Positions 33,741-45,600 of a stretch of 64,000 nt of DNA are shown piece after piece; within the stretch, counting starts at the first letter, position 1, and each line of letters starts with the position of its first letter. The notes below the pieces were generated by a model. It was not told where the DNA came from, searched no databases, and saw nothing but the letters and a program-made list of their open reading frames with translations. This DNA is from Schistosoma haematobium (lineage: Eukaryota; Platyhelminthes; Trematoda; Strigeidida; Schistosomatidae): the NCBI RefSeq assembly GCF_000699445.3, contig NC_067197.1, positions 6,268,152 through 6,332,151 on the forward strand, written 5' to 3'. The position numbers and the translations under genes are program-made.

Positions 33741-35133
33741 ATAAGCGCACTAATTACGTTTTGAGTCCTCAGTAGTAACAGAGCGTTTATAATCACGAGA
33801 ATCACATTCTTCGTGATATTTCATCTGAAAGCTGTAGGGAAATGCAAATTAGTATATTTTCTAAAGAGCAAGCATTCAGTTATTTGAGGCGCTCTTCATA
33901 GTTTCTGAATTTGGGTTCATCAACCGATTTCCTGGCTAACCTTTGAATACATTCCCAACTAACGATCTTTTGTTGTGTGTAATCATTATATTTCCGTGAT
34001 TTAAATGGAGTCAAATAAAACGTTTGGGACAAAGTAGAATGGTCCACCATCAAACTGGTCAAAACGAGCTTCAAAGTTAACAGCACACTGTCCTCTTTAA
34101 AGCAGCTTTTGTATTGGCACTGCAGATCACCAACGTAGATGATCTATGTCGAATGATTGGGGGCCCACTAGAGTTGGACAAGAATGGTGTGACGAACCAG
34201 CTACTGCCGAAGTCACACCTCACGGTCAACACCTTACGCGGATTGCCCCATCAACGTACCAAGATACTATAGATGCTTTCAAGACTGTACAACACAAAGG
34301 ACGTTAATACAGAAATATATTAGTTGAAGTAGGTACAAGCAAAAGCAAGACCACCGCCACATGGGCCAGCTCATAGCGTACGACTGACTGGTACATGTTG
34401 GTCGTCATTGAGCTTAATAGGGATCGACGATCTGTTCGATATTCAGTGGCCCAAATGCCGGATGGTTTGGCAGTGGCTTAGTGATATTTCACTGGCCCTA
34501 CAATACTCCCCCATCAGATTCAACGACCTTTTGAATTGGTACCAAACGTGTTGGGAGTGGTCACGCGCCGTTGATCGCCAAACGATTGATATGAATCGTT
34601 CGGGTATTACCGACCTGCAAGACAAAATGGAAAGGAGGCAGCAGAAAGTGATCGGAAAACAGCGAATAATAATGTTAAAAGGACGTTGGTTGAATGTAAA
34701 GCGATTAGTCATAGAAATAATAGAAAAAAACATAACGTTTTAAAGTACTATCAAGTCGCGTTGAAATAGATACCTTTGACAAGTGATTGAGTTTCTCAGA
34801 TGAGAAACGTTAAGTTTGCCGCAAGATTAATGGTGCTATAGTGATAGTATGATAAATGTATTATCAGTCGACTCCGATGCTTATACCGCCATTGTTTTAA
34901 AGTGCGACGTCAAGCTGTGTCGTTGGCAGATTCTGTTCGTACGTATTGAATTCTAGTTATATCTATACTTAACAGACTTACTCCAAGTATTAAGGTATAA
35001 TCGTGAGGAAAAGTCGTGAATACGTCGTCTGAAGCTATTGATCAACTCGTAGTCAGAGTTTGAAGAGCCTATGACTGCTGTCACAATCATTAGGGGTCTA
35101 AGACTACAGATCAAATGCGAATATGTCACGGTG
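33741..35133. other. no gene recognised; one unassigned ORF
   Basis: An open frame at 34408-34743 (111 codons, start MSLIGIDDLF, Trp-rich and Arg-rich) has no motif I recognise and no splice-site support. It may be a relic. The rest is non-coding. Confidence 0.4.
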
Positions 35134-35137
35134 AAGT

Positions 35138-35404
35138 TGTAACAGCTTAGGTTGGTTGGTTAAGAGTTGACCCCAAACAACCAAGTATATGCTAAAACAG
35201 TATTGTTCAAGTATTCATTCACTTCCTTATTTTTTATAAGCGTTATATTCCCTATTATCTTATATTGAATGTTGAGAGCCTTTGTTTGTCTGAACAGATA
35301 ATCCCACGCTCCACTGTGACTGTGCTAAGATCGAAATAAAGACCTATTCACTACTTGTCTGGTTTCTTCTATCAATAGCACGAGGGTTACCTATAGACAC
35401 GAAA
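35138..35404 (+). repeat. 5' LTR
   Basis: 267 bp, TGTAACAG to CACGAAA, with AATAAAG (polyadenylation-like) near 35334. It does not end in the usual CA, but the same end is seen in all three LTR copies against their target duplications. Confidence 0.92.
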
Positions 35405-35405
35405 T

Positions 35406-35415
35406 TGGTGAGCCC
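35406..35415 (+). promoter_or_regulatory. putative primer-binding site
   Basis: TGGTGAGCCC starts one base after the LTR. It resembles the complement of a tRNA 3' end; in the CsRn1 group tRNA-Trp is the reported primer, and TGGTGA fits that. Confidence 0.5.
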
Positions 35416-35613
35416 TTTTGAACACAAATTTAACCTCACTTTTGTTATTAATATTATATTTTTTGTACTCAATCGTAAAAGTAGACCTGATTATCCGTAA
35501 ACTAAGTTGGATATATAAATAGTTTTTTTCTTTTTTTTAATTACCTTAAGTTATTCGTGTTATAGAAACCATTTTTTCGTGCTAACTTTATTGCTATATT
35601 TGTCACATACCTC

Positions 35614-36459
35614 ATGTCAGACTCAACAGAAACCCATAATCTGGAGGATTTGTCACCAGTGGAGATAGACACTGTTATGACTACGAAATCCCGACTTCCA
35701 GAATTTGATCGTAGTGATCCTGAGTTGTGGTTTGCTCAACTAGAGCATTATTTCACGAGACACAATTTCAAATCTGAAGGGATTCGCTATAGAGATTTGT
35801 GTTCTATCCTTCCTCCTTCAGTCGCCAAAGAAGTCCGTGACTTGATTTTAGATCCACCATCACCACAACCATACACCATCTTAAGACGAGAGATAATGAA
35901 CCGTTTATCATTATCAGATAGTCAAAGAATCCAAAGACTTTTTCAAGGTGAAACACTAGGTGATAGGTCGCCATCACAGTTTTTACGTCACCTCCAAGTC
36001 TTAGTGGGTGATAACACAGTGGGTGAAGCAGTCCTAAAACAAGGATGGATACAAGCTCTCCCATGCAACGTCCAACACTGTTTGGATGCACAAGATCCTG
36101 AAACCTCATTATCTCATTTCGCGCGTATAGTCGATAGAATAATGGAAAGAGGTCCTCCAACTGGATCAGGCACAATAAATCACACACAAAAAGGAGAATC
36201 AGCAAAAGACCCCGTCATAGAAGGACTCATTGCGAGTGTTAAGAGTCTCACTGAGGCTGTCACCAGAATGCAAATGGGTCATAGAAACAGGAGCAGGTCA
36301 CCACAACGACCACGATCCAAGTCACAAAACAGGTCACAAATGTCCAGACAATCTGGGCAGTTTTGTTGGTACCACTGGAAGTTTGGTGTCAACTCAACCA
36401 AGTGCATGCAACCATGCGCCTGGCCTAAGCATAATTCTAAGACAGCGGGAAACGAGTAA
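35614..36459 (+). CDS. gag: Gag polyprotein of the LTR element
   Basis: 281 codons, intact from ATG to TAA. It would assemble the intracellular particle that packages element RNA. The N-terminal capsid-like part contains LPEFDRSDPELWFAQLEHYF (about residues 28-47), typical of CsRn1 Gag. A basic Ser/Arg/Gln-rich stretch is followed by a zinc finger, CWYHWKFGVNSTKCMQPC (C-X3-H-X9-C-X3-C), near the C-terminus. Pol follows in a different frame after about 40 bp, suggesting frameshift or reinitiation in the ancestor. Confidence 0.88.
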   Translation: MSDSTETHNLEDLSPVEIDTVMTTKSRLPEFDRSDPELWFAQLEHYFTRHNFKSEGIRYRDLCSILPPSVAKEVRDLILDPPSPQPYTILRREIMNRLSLSDSQRIQRLFQGETLGDRSPSQFLRHLQVLVGDNTVGEAVLKQGWIQALPCNVQHCLDAQDPETSLSHFARIVDRIMERGPPTGSGTINHTQKGESAKDPVIEGLIASVKSLTEAVTRMQMGHRNRSRSPQRPRSKSQNRSQMSRQSGQFCWYHWKFGVNSTKCMQPCAWPKHNSKTAGNE

Positions 36460-36506
36460 CCCCTCCCCAGGTCGCGACGACTGAGGAGAGGCGCCTAAAC
36501 AGTCGC

Positions 36507-36995
36507 TTGTTTTATGTTAGAGACAGAAACTCTGGCTTGAATTTCTTGGTGGATACTGGCGCTGCTCTTAGCATCATCCCTCAAAATAAAACTGAGATTA
36601 GTCGAGAAACATCATCAATTACACTTCAAGCTGCAAATAAAACTAAAATCGCGACATTTGGGCAGAAAACTTTAACCCTAGATTTGGGGTTCAGGAGGCA
36701 ATTCCCTTGAGTTTTCACGGTAGCCGACTTAGATCTGGCAATACTGGGGATGGACTTTCTAGAGAGATACGAATTTCTAGTTGACACCAAGAAACGGCGA
36801 TTAACACTAAAAGAAACTTCGTATTACACAAAAGGCAAAGAAAGTCACATCAGCTCTCTTAACTTGATTCAAACTCCCCCAGTAACAACAGCGAAATTCC
36901 AAGATATACTCGTGGAATTTCCAAACTTAACTAAACCAAACCCACAGCCTTCTAAAGACAAACTAAAAGTAAGTCACACTATCAAAACCGAAGGT
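36507..36995 (+). pseudogene. pol: aspartic protease region of pol, with a premature stop
   Basis: The active-site block FLVDTGAALSII (residues about 12-23 of the segment) identifies a retropepsin-like protease. A TGA at 36708-36710 replaces an expected Trp codon, and the frame continues afterwards with the GMDFLERYEFLVD flap/C-terminal block. It would mature Gag-Pol if intact. Confidence 0.8.
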
Positions 36996-37806
36996 GCACC
37001 GGTTTTTTGCAAAACCCAGGAGACTAGCACCAGATAAGCTCAAAATCGCTAGGGCCGAGTTTGATTATATGCTACAATTGGGTATTATCCGTCCCTCTGA
37101 TAGTCAATGGGCATCGCCTTTGCATATGGTCCCAAAGAAGAATGAAGGTGACTGGCGACCGTGCGGGGATTACAGAGCCCTCAACCGTCAAACCGTACCA
37201 GATAGGTACCCAATACCGCATATCCAAGATTTCACCAACGGTTTACAGGGTATGAACATATTCACTAAAATTGATTTAGTCAGGGCATATCACAATATCC
37301 CGGTGGCTGATGAAGATATTCCCAAGACAGCTATTACTACACCCTTTGGCTTATTCGAGTTTGTACGCATGCCATTCGGCCTGAGAAATGCGGCACAGAC
37401 ATTTCAAAGATTCATAGATAACCTACTTCGAGATATGCCATTTGCGCAGGGGTATATAGACGACTTGTTAATTGCCAGCCCCGATTTGCAATCACACGAA
37501 CAGCATGTACAAGCAGTGTTGAAAAGACTGGATGAACATGGAATAAACATACATCAAAGTAAGTGTGTTTTCGGTGTTCAAACTTTAGAATTTCTCGGTC
37601 ACACAATAAGCCCAGAAGGGATTAAACCTATCAAAAAAGAAGTGGATACTATCAAACAATACCCCATACCTAGTTCTCTAACACAACTGAGAAGTTTTCT
37701 AGGTCTAATTAACTTTTATCGCAGATTCATACCAGGTTGTTCACAATTAATGCAACCTTTGACAGATTCACTTAAAGGAAAACCAAAAGAATTCAAACTC
37801 TTCTGA
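36994..37806 (+). pseudogene. pol: reverse transcriptase region of pol
   Basis: The RT palm and fingers are recognisable: [65 protein letters not shown] and the catalytic YIDDLLIAS (about residues 153-161), followed by [12 protein letters not shown]. The segment enters by a frameshift near 37000 (T-run) and leaves by another near 37795, so translation of a full Pol is not possible. Confidence 0.88.
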
Positions 37807-37858
37807 CGCCATCGAAGCTATTAAACAGCTTAAAGATAAACTGGCCCAAGCAACTACG

Positions 37859-39592
37859 TTGATATATCCGAATTCTCTTTCCCCACTTGCTTTGATGGTG
37901 GATGCTTCAGATAAAGCAGTAGGCGGTACCCTTAACCAACTGGTTAAAAACGCCTGGAAACCAATTGCTTTCTTCTCGAAAAGACTCGCTCCAGCCGAAA
38001 CAAGGTATTCTACCTTCGGGCGAGAACTTCTTGCAATCTACCTGACCATTAAACACTTCCGACACATGTTAGAAGGTAGGGAATTTATAGTCTTTACGGA
38101 TCACAAACCATTAACGAATGCATTAAAAGCGAGAGCCGATAAATACTCACCTCGAGAAGTCCGACACCTTGACTATATATCACAGTTCACAAGCGATATC
38201 CGACATGTCAAAGGTCAGGACAATCAGGCGGCAGATGCTTTATCCAGACTAGAAATGAACGTGCTACAGCAGTCTACAGTAAACTTCGAAACGTTGAGAC
38301 ACGAACAAGAGCAGGACCTAGAATTACAAAACCTACTTAAAACAAACAATTCAAGTCTTAATTTAAAACAATTCCCATCACCTATCGATGGTATTCTAAT
38401 TTATTGTGACACGACCAAGGCAATGCCACAACCTTTCGTTCCCAAAAATATGCGAAAGTTGATATATGATAACTTTCATTCTTTGTCTCATCCTGGCGCA
38501 AAAGCTTCAACAAAACTAATCAATGCCAGATATATATGGCCGAATTTACAGAAGGATGTACACAAATGGGTTAGAGAGTGTTCAGCATGTCAGCAATCAA
38601 AGATTAATCGTCACACAAATTCACCCATAGGTGTTTTCTCGCAACCAGATGCACGTTTTGCCCATGTGCATATCGACTTGGTAGGTCCTTTACCACGTTC
38701 AAACGGTTTTAATTATCTTTTTACATGCATAGATCGATTTACCAGATTCCCTATAGCCATCCCGATAGCGGACATCACAGCGGAAACAGTAGCCAAAGTT
38801 TTCATGCAGAACTGGGTAACCATTTTTGGTACACCCATAACAATAACGACGGATAGAGGAGCGCAATTCGAATCCGAACTATTTAATAACTTGGCTAAAC
38901 TTCTAGGCTCCAATAGGATACGCTGCACTGCATATCATCCTCAGGCTAATGGGATGGTAGAACGTTTTCACCGTCAGCTAAAAACCGCCCTTATATCTCA
39001 CTCAAACCCCAATCAGTGGACAGAATTCCTACCGTTAGTTATGTTGGGAATACGAACATCTGTCAAAACTGACGCACAGTGTTCAGCTGCGGAACTGGTT
39101 TTCGGAACAACTCTGAGACTACCAGGTGAATTTATTAACCCTAATACTAACAGTCAAAAACTTAATTTAGAAAATTATGTAGATCAACTACGGGACCACA
39201 TGTCTAAAATTAAGCCGATTAATACTCGTGAACAATCGCGCGCCGTATATATACCTAAAGACCTAAGCAATTGCACGCACGTCTGGATAAGATGTGACAA
39301 AATAAAAGCACCACTCAGTCCTCCATTTGAAGGTCCTTTCAAAGTCGTCTCAAGAAAATCTAAATATTTCGTGATAGAAAAACATGGAAACATCGACACA
39401 GTAAGTATTGATAGGCTAAAGCCGGCTTATCTAGATCATGAACCACCATACGTGTTGTTAGATCGTTTAACTGACAAATCCATTACGGAATCGAAATGTA
39501 AAGATAATAAATCTTTACAAATGACTAAAACGGTTCGCTGGGCACATCCAATTAGTCAGTCAAGGATGTTGACAGTTTCGGCTGCAGGATAA
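37859..39592 (+). pseudogene. pol: RNase H and integrase region of pol
   Basis: 577 codons open. RNase H: VDASDKAVGGTL and FTDHKPL with ADALSRLE (residues about 14-140). Integrase: zinc-binding HSLSHPGAKAS ... CSACQQSK (HHCC), and a catalytic triad in HIDLVGPLP, TDRGAQFESE and MVERFHRQLK (D, D-35-E spacing). A GPF-type end EGPFKVVSRKSKYFVIEKHG with SIDRLKPAYL follows. The integrase part itself is uninterrupted; only its link to RT is broken by the frameshift near 37795. Confidence 0.92.
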
Positions 39593-41740
39593 AATCTAAC
39601 CACGCAGCTAATCACACCCTGCATCTACTTAAAAATAATTTTTTTCCTCATTCCGTCTCACCGACAACTCCCCAGACCTTTTACCTTTGATATATACGTG
39701 TTATGTTAAATATTTTTTTAAAATACTGGACACATAAGCTAGGTATTCCGCAACGATGGCTGAGGATTTTAATCAAACTCATACAACTAACACTGGCACA
39801 TACAAAGAATTCAAAAAGCAACCCAGGCGAGTTTTATAATCTTTTTCTGGTTAATTAACTATGTTGGCTGTACTTCTTATATATTTATATACATTTTTCA
39901 CGTAGACTGGCTATACATATATACCATATGAACTACTTCTAGAAGTTTTCGGTTGAGGATATGTTTAGTAGCTTGATACGATTAATACTACCATTAATAA
40001 GTAGTTTTCTAGACAAAACATTTTGGATTAAACCATAGTCAAGTACTTATTAAAGTTCTCATCATTTTTTTTATGTTTAGGAAATTTACGTAATGACTTA
40101 ACCAGTTTCCCTGCAGCATGCTTTTTAGTGTGATCATATAACCCATCTTTATTGGCAATATTCAGATTTTTTTTTAATTTCTGACATTTAAGAATCAATA
40201 ACCGTGAAGATATAGTACAGTGCGTTACTGTAAGGTTACTATGTCAGCCGCATTGATTCCACATACCTAATTTTAAACAACTTATAAGGGAACTGTTTAG
40301 TAATCATAACATTGAACTGACAATATGAATATCACGACTATGCTAACGTTAAACCAATTATTATTAGTGGCCCATACAAAGTCCTGGAACTTAACATTGT
40401 CGTTATAAAAAAGACATTTTATGTCAATAACTGATATATATATATATATATTCGTTAGTTTAAATATAACGTAAAATGGAAATTTACTAAACTTGTAGTT
40501 TTTTTTCTATAGTGATAATATTAATGTAAACAAAGAACTTATACTTTTCCAATATGGCACTTTGATATATCAATCTGTCCTCTTGTCATTTTTTCTCTCA
40601 TATGTGCGCGACTTACGGGCAACAAACATCGTAATGAAGGTGGGCCTGGTGAACAAAAACGCAGGCTCCACACGCACTCGAACCTCTGCCCTCCTGAATG
40701 CTAGACCGCGTGCTTAGCCGTTAAGCCACATCAGACCACGGAGAAAGTGACTTCAATATTTCCTTACACCAATTAATCACTCATAATACTAATGAGTAAT
40801 AGGACTTACACACTTCTGAGGTGCAAACCAATTCGTTACTTGGATGAATTGACGATATATTGCTTCAATATATCATGCATACCTAGATCAAACAAGAAAA
40901 GAGTATTTGACACAATTGTACTTGATCCGCATACTCTACACAATTTTTTTTGCTTCTTAACCGTATATTCCTTTCCTTTTCGTGGAGTATTCTGATACAC
41001 CCTTGGTTACGCACCTAGTTGTAAAACGCGGTCGTCACAGCCTCAAGGTCACGCGTTTGATCGATTTTGTTAAAGAGTCCAACTTCTAGCAAGTTGACCC
41101 CTTTACATATATGCATTACAAAAGAGTATTTTTTTTGTTTTCATGGTTTTTCGTGCACAAGATATCTACACTATGTCTATTCTCTTCCAGAATACCAATC
41201 CGTTCTGGAGACCAAGCACTTACATGGAACCGAACAACTATCAATTACATTTATGTATTTCCATTTTGTATCTTATTATTTTATGCAGGCAGTGGAGCAG
41301 TTCTTCAGGTGTGATTGGTTTTCACCATTACCTTTGAAGTAGATTCTTCTTTACTTTTTACTTGAGGGCGACTCAAGAGGCAGGTGAGTAAACACCTGAT
41401 AGCCGGTCTGAGCACGGAAAAATCGTACCTCACCAACATGGTGTTGGGTAGCCCGCTCGCGGCACTTCCTCAGATATTCTTATTCCACATTCTCACACTT
41501 TCTCTTGAAAGCACGCAGCAGACCGTCGTCGATAGTTGTAGAAGAAATCACATGCTATAAAATAAGATGACAAGCTAGTAAAGAAGAGACATCCATGGAC
41601 TATCATTGACAGCGTCAGTCGTCACTGATTGTAAGTCAAATAGTGAGGGAGTTGATAATTTTCCCTTGGGATGAGAAATAGAACCAAGGTGTTTTCGATA
41701 GATAGGTTAATCGAACCGACGTTCCTACGGAAGTCGATTC
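39593..41740 (+). other. long 3' non-coding region of the LTR element
   Basis: About 2.1 kb separates the pol stop from the polypurine tract. It is AT-rich, with a short TA run near 40437-40450 and a tRNA-like repeat at about 40600-40745. Overlapping short frames at 41067-41342 lack motifs; I see no env gene. The excess length suggests inserted sequence. Confidence 0.6.
40600..40745 (-). mobile_element. tRNA-like SINE fragment
   Basis: On the minus strand there is GTGGCTTAACGGCTAAGC (A-box-like) and, about 45 nt later, CAGAGGTTCGAGTGCG (B-box-like), in tRNA-like order, preceded by a CCGTGGTCTGAT start. The intervening part does not fold as a proper anticodon arm. It differs from the other tRNA-derived families in the window. 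Confidence 0.5.
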
Positions 41741-41750
41741 TAGGGGGAAG
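41741..41750 (+). promoter_or_regulatory. polypurine tract
   Basis: TAGGGGGAAG lies just before the 3' LTR start at 41755, as expected for the plus-strand primer. Confidence 0.7.
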
Positions 41751-41754
41751 CTAA

Positions 41755-42016
41755 TGTAACAGCTTAGGTTGGTTGGTTAAGAGTTGACCCCAAATAACCA
41801 AGTATATGCCAAAACAGTATCGTTCAAGTATTCATTCACTTCCTTATTTTTTATAAGCGTTATATTCCCTATTATCTTGAATGTTGAGAACCTTTGTTTG
41901 TCTGAACAGATAATCCCACGCTCCACTGTGACTGTGCTAAGATCGAAATAAAGACCTATTCACTACTTGTCTGGTTTCTTCTATCAATAGCACGAGGGTT
42001 ACCTATAGACACGAAA
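41755..42016 (+). repeat. 3' LTR
   Basis: 262 bp, identical in layout to the 5' LTR except for four substitutions and loss of 5 nt (ATATT) near 41878. Confidence 0.92.
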
Positions 42017-42020
42017 AAGT

Positions 42021-42699
42021 CTCTAAAAGATGATAAATAGTGATTGCTTTGTGTTTGTCAGATAAGCGAACAGAAACAAATCGAAAGGAACATAAGAAAC
42101 CAAGAGTGTCTCTCTTGACTCATGTCAATGATAACAGTGAAAAAAGTTGTCAGTTTTGACATAGAGGCGACAATGTCGTTTTCAGTTTGCAGGAGATTCG
42201 CTCGACTGCGTAAATTGATGATTCGCGCGAATGATAATGTCGTCGGACCACCAATTGAACTGGACAGGTTTTTATTCGTCGACTAGTTGAACAGCCGATC
42301 GATGTACCGAAATCATCTGTTAGAAAACAGCCACGAGGAGATAATGCTTCACAAAATAAATTAGGACGTCGAAGTTGAATAGCTACAATAGTTCGGATAC
42401 GTTATAACGTCGTATTGAAATAACATCGTTCTTACGAGAATGGATGCCCAGCGCGCGCTTTCCGAACAGGAAGTTTAGTCCTAACGTGATTTCCATTCCT
42501 CAAATTTTTGCTGTGTCCTTACTCAACAAAAGAACCATTTCTGAGTTTCACCCAATTTAATAGTTAACTGCAGTTTTGCCTCAGCTCACTATTCGGTTTT
42601 CGTAGTTTTTCATGTGAAGTCTAGTTCAGTGTATATCATCCGTTTTTATCCATTTTGTCCGTTTTCAGTGTGTGTTTTAGTGTATTTTTTACGGTCTTA
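42021..42699. other. no gene recognised
   Basis: The region between the LTR element and the CR1 relic is non-coding. The last part (from about 42600) may be the 5' UTR of the CR1 relic. Confidence 0.4.
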
Positions 42700-45600
42700 G
42701 TCTTTTGCTAGTATCTACAACACAGTTTACGTCAATATAGTCATGAAAAATTCATGCGAACAACCTGGATGCCGTTTAGCTGTTATATCTGTCATGCAAT
42801 GCGAAAACTGCAAAGGTTGGTTCCATGAAGAGTGCACAGATCTCATAGCAACTGCTTGCAACAGACTCAGAAAGTCGGATCATAAGTAAGTATGTGTTAC
42901 GTGGAGCACGGATGCTGTAGTTTTACTGAGTAACATCATTGTCTTGTTACAGGTCTGCGGAGTAAGTTGTCAGCAAACTTGGAAAATGACAGTCATAAGA
43001 CGGGTAGACAAACAAGGGCGTTCAAAGAAAACAAGAATAGGGATATTGACAGGTATGCCATCGATGGAGCATGCACTAGCACTAGTGAAGACGTGTTGAA
43101 ACTCAGCACCATCATTGCGTCGACGGTACTCGACTCCCTCAGCAAACTCGGGTCTCGCAGCACAGGGTGTTACGGGAGAACTGTGAACACTTGGCTGATT
43201 AAAATCTTTTTATTGTACATCTGTTACGCCTAAGTTTTGCTCGTTCCCTTTATTGAAGTACGGACTTTCGATCTACTTGCAAATTACGAGCCCAAATTAA
43301 CAACGGAACCAAATTCCAATTTAAATACCCAATTTATTCGCGATTCACAAATAGTCGACCCAAATTTCGTTCTAACAACAATAATTATAACAATTACAAA
43401 ACAAACCTTCAATTTTGTAGGTTCCCGGAGCAAAAACTCCCAAATAACAAACCAAAGAAAAAAGAGCACCAAAATGTCCGAAGATAGTGATATAAACAAG
43501 CATGTTCAAGAGTTCAATAAAACAATTACATCCATAAACACAGCGAATTATTAATATTCAAAGTAAAAATTTTTATCAGCCCAATGTCTTCAGTTCTCCC
43601 GCAACACATCAATAATGTTACTGTGTTTTTGGATGTATTTGTTATACTTAACCTATGAACTTGTTTGTTCATATCATTCTTTTCGGACATTTTGGTTTCT
43701 ATTTGTCATTGGTTTGGTATTTGGGAGTTTTTGCTCCGGGAACCTACAAAATTGAAGGTTTGTTTTGTAATTGTTATAATTATTGTTGTTAGAACGAAAT
43801 TTGGGTCGACTATTTGTGAATCGCGAATAAACTTTGGTATGTAATTGGAATTTGGTTCTGTTGTTAATTTGGGTTCGTGAATTGAAAATAGATCGAAATA
43901 CCGTACTTCAATAAAAGGAACGAGCAAAAACTTGGACGTAACACAGGGTCCTTGATTGCAACGGTGGTTCCCCAAAAATCTGTAGGTGATTGGACTCACG
44001 TTAACAGAGCTAGAAAGAACCAGGCGTCACCATCCAAGCTGAACATCTCAAGTGTTGTGCGGAAATCAACTGGTGATTTGGTTGCACAGTCTACCCCCAA
44101 GAATGTCAGTCCGGTCATCACAGTGCCTAGGATTCAGAAACGTGCTTCGACCTCTAAACAACAAGGCGCTGAACATGAACGCACCGGAAAACCTGAGAAA
44201 ACATTAACGGTTCGTGATGACTCTCTCATAATCATGATCCTCAAAAACAACCCTAACCTTCCTCTCAGTTTGCAGTACAAAAATGACATGATGCTCTGGG
44301 GTGAATAGAACAAGAAACTTGAACTTCCTAGAATAGAGCCTTTGACGGTCACACGGCTCATCCGGGAAAAAGGAATCTAAGCATCAAAATCACCCGAGGC
44401 TACTTCGTGTATCACTAAAGAATTCAACCAATGTAGATGATGTTCAGCTAGCTAGTCATATACTGAAGTCCGATGGGAACGTAAGAATACTGCCCGACAT
44501 ACCGTATTCTGAGTGTAATCTCATCCAGGACGTCCCTAAAGAATCTCGCGAGTTTTTCCGCGGAAGAAACATCATTATGCAAGGTGTATCGGAAATCACG
44601 GACCCTAGTCAAACGAACTCTGATATTAAGGAATGGAACTTCATGAAGCAAACCTTGAGGCTCAAAAACATACTGACTCAACATGTGACGAGATTAGCCA
44701 AGAAGGACGAGGGTTCTAAACTTTAGCTAATGAGGATAACTGTTCCATCCTCCCACATGGTGGCTGCAACTCTGGAAGCATTTTATGCCAATAGGCGCTG
44801 GTTGCCAACTGGAATCCATATGCACCCGGATAGGCCATATGACGCCAGGAACAAGCACAAAGGCAAGTTAGGGCTGACCATTCCGTTTGTGGAATGTATT
44901 GATCATGAAAAAACGTGTAAAATACAGGGATTGTCAACTCGGAAAACCTTGTATAGGTAGGCTACCTGTCCATTCACATAAGGCTCATACAGAAAAACAG
45001 GAAGGAGAAGATCAAGCCTTTCAAATCGAAAGCATAAACTGCTTATACATGAACGCCTTGAGTTTACCAAATAAAATGGATGAACTACGTGATCTCAGCA
45101 ATGCTAATTATGCTCATCTGGTAGGAGTATATTAAACGTGGATATCTTCTCAGTTTAAGAACCAGGAGCTAGGAATACCTGGGATGTCCTTGTTTCGCAA
45201 CGACAGAACAACAGGAATTGAGGGTGGAGTAGCCTTATGATTACGATCCTGCCTGGAGGTACACCAAATTCACAGCCAAGAGTTTATCAATCTTGACGAG
45301 TCTGTATGTTGCTCAGTAAGATTGTCTACCACTCCGGGGTGCCTAGTCGGGTTGTGGTGGCGTCGGATTCACTCATATCCTGATTCTATGGGACCTCAAT
45401 CTTCTTGAAGTCAATTTCGTGGAACATACGTATATTGGAGGTGAAAATTCAGTTGAAGCTCGGTTCTTAAACCTCACTGAAGATCTGAGATTATTCGAAA
45501 ATATGAAGTCGGCAACTCGACAGTCAGATGCCGTCGCGCTTAGAATGGGTATTTACAAACGAACAATTCCTGGCTGACAACCTCTCAATTCTGGCTACCA

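Larger units (their letters stand above)
35138..42016 (+). mobile_element. Ty3/gypsy LTR retrotransposon, CsRn1-type
   Basis: A 6.9-kb insertion with LTRs 35138-35404 and 41755-42016 and a 4-bp target duplication AAGT (35134-35137 and 42017-42020). The order gag, protease, RT, RNase H, integrase is that of Ty3/gypsy. The gag Cys-His finger (CWYH...KCMQPC) and a TGG-type primer site point to the CsRn1/Kabuki group, which includes the schistosome Boudicca and Saci-2/3 elements. The LTRs differ by about four substitutions and one 5-nt deletion, so insertion is recent, yet pol carries one stop and two frameshifts. About 2.1 kb of non-coding DNA lies between pol and the 3' LTR. Confidence 0.93.

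Noticed and set aside
34408..34743. 111-codon open frame, Trp/Arg rich
   Set aside because: No family motif, no splice-site context and flanking repeats; kept only as an unassigned ORF.
40660..40740. tRNA gene on the minus strand
   Set aside because: Box spacing is tRNA-like, but the anticodon region cannot form a proper arm; treated as a SINE fragment.
41067..41342. env-like gene between pol and the 3' LTR
   Set aside because: Three overlapping frames are open by chance in an AT-rich stretch; there is no signal peptide plus transmembrane pattern and CsRn1-type elements lack env.
43284..43554. Protein-coding genes in the fold-back element
   Set aside because: The open frames on both strands are consequences of the inverted arms; only short gag-like starts are plausible.
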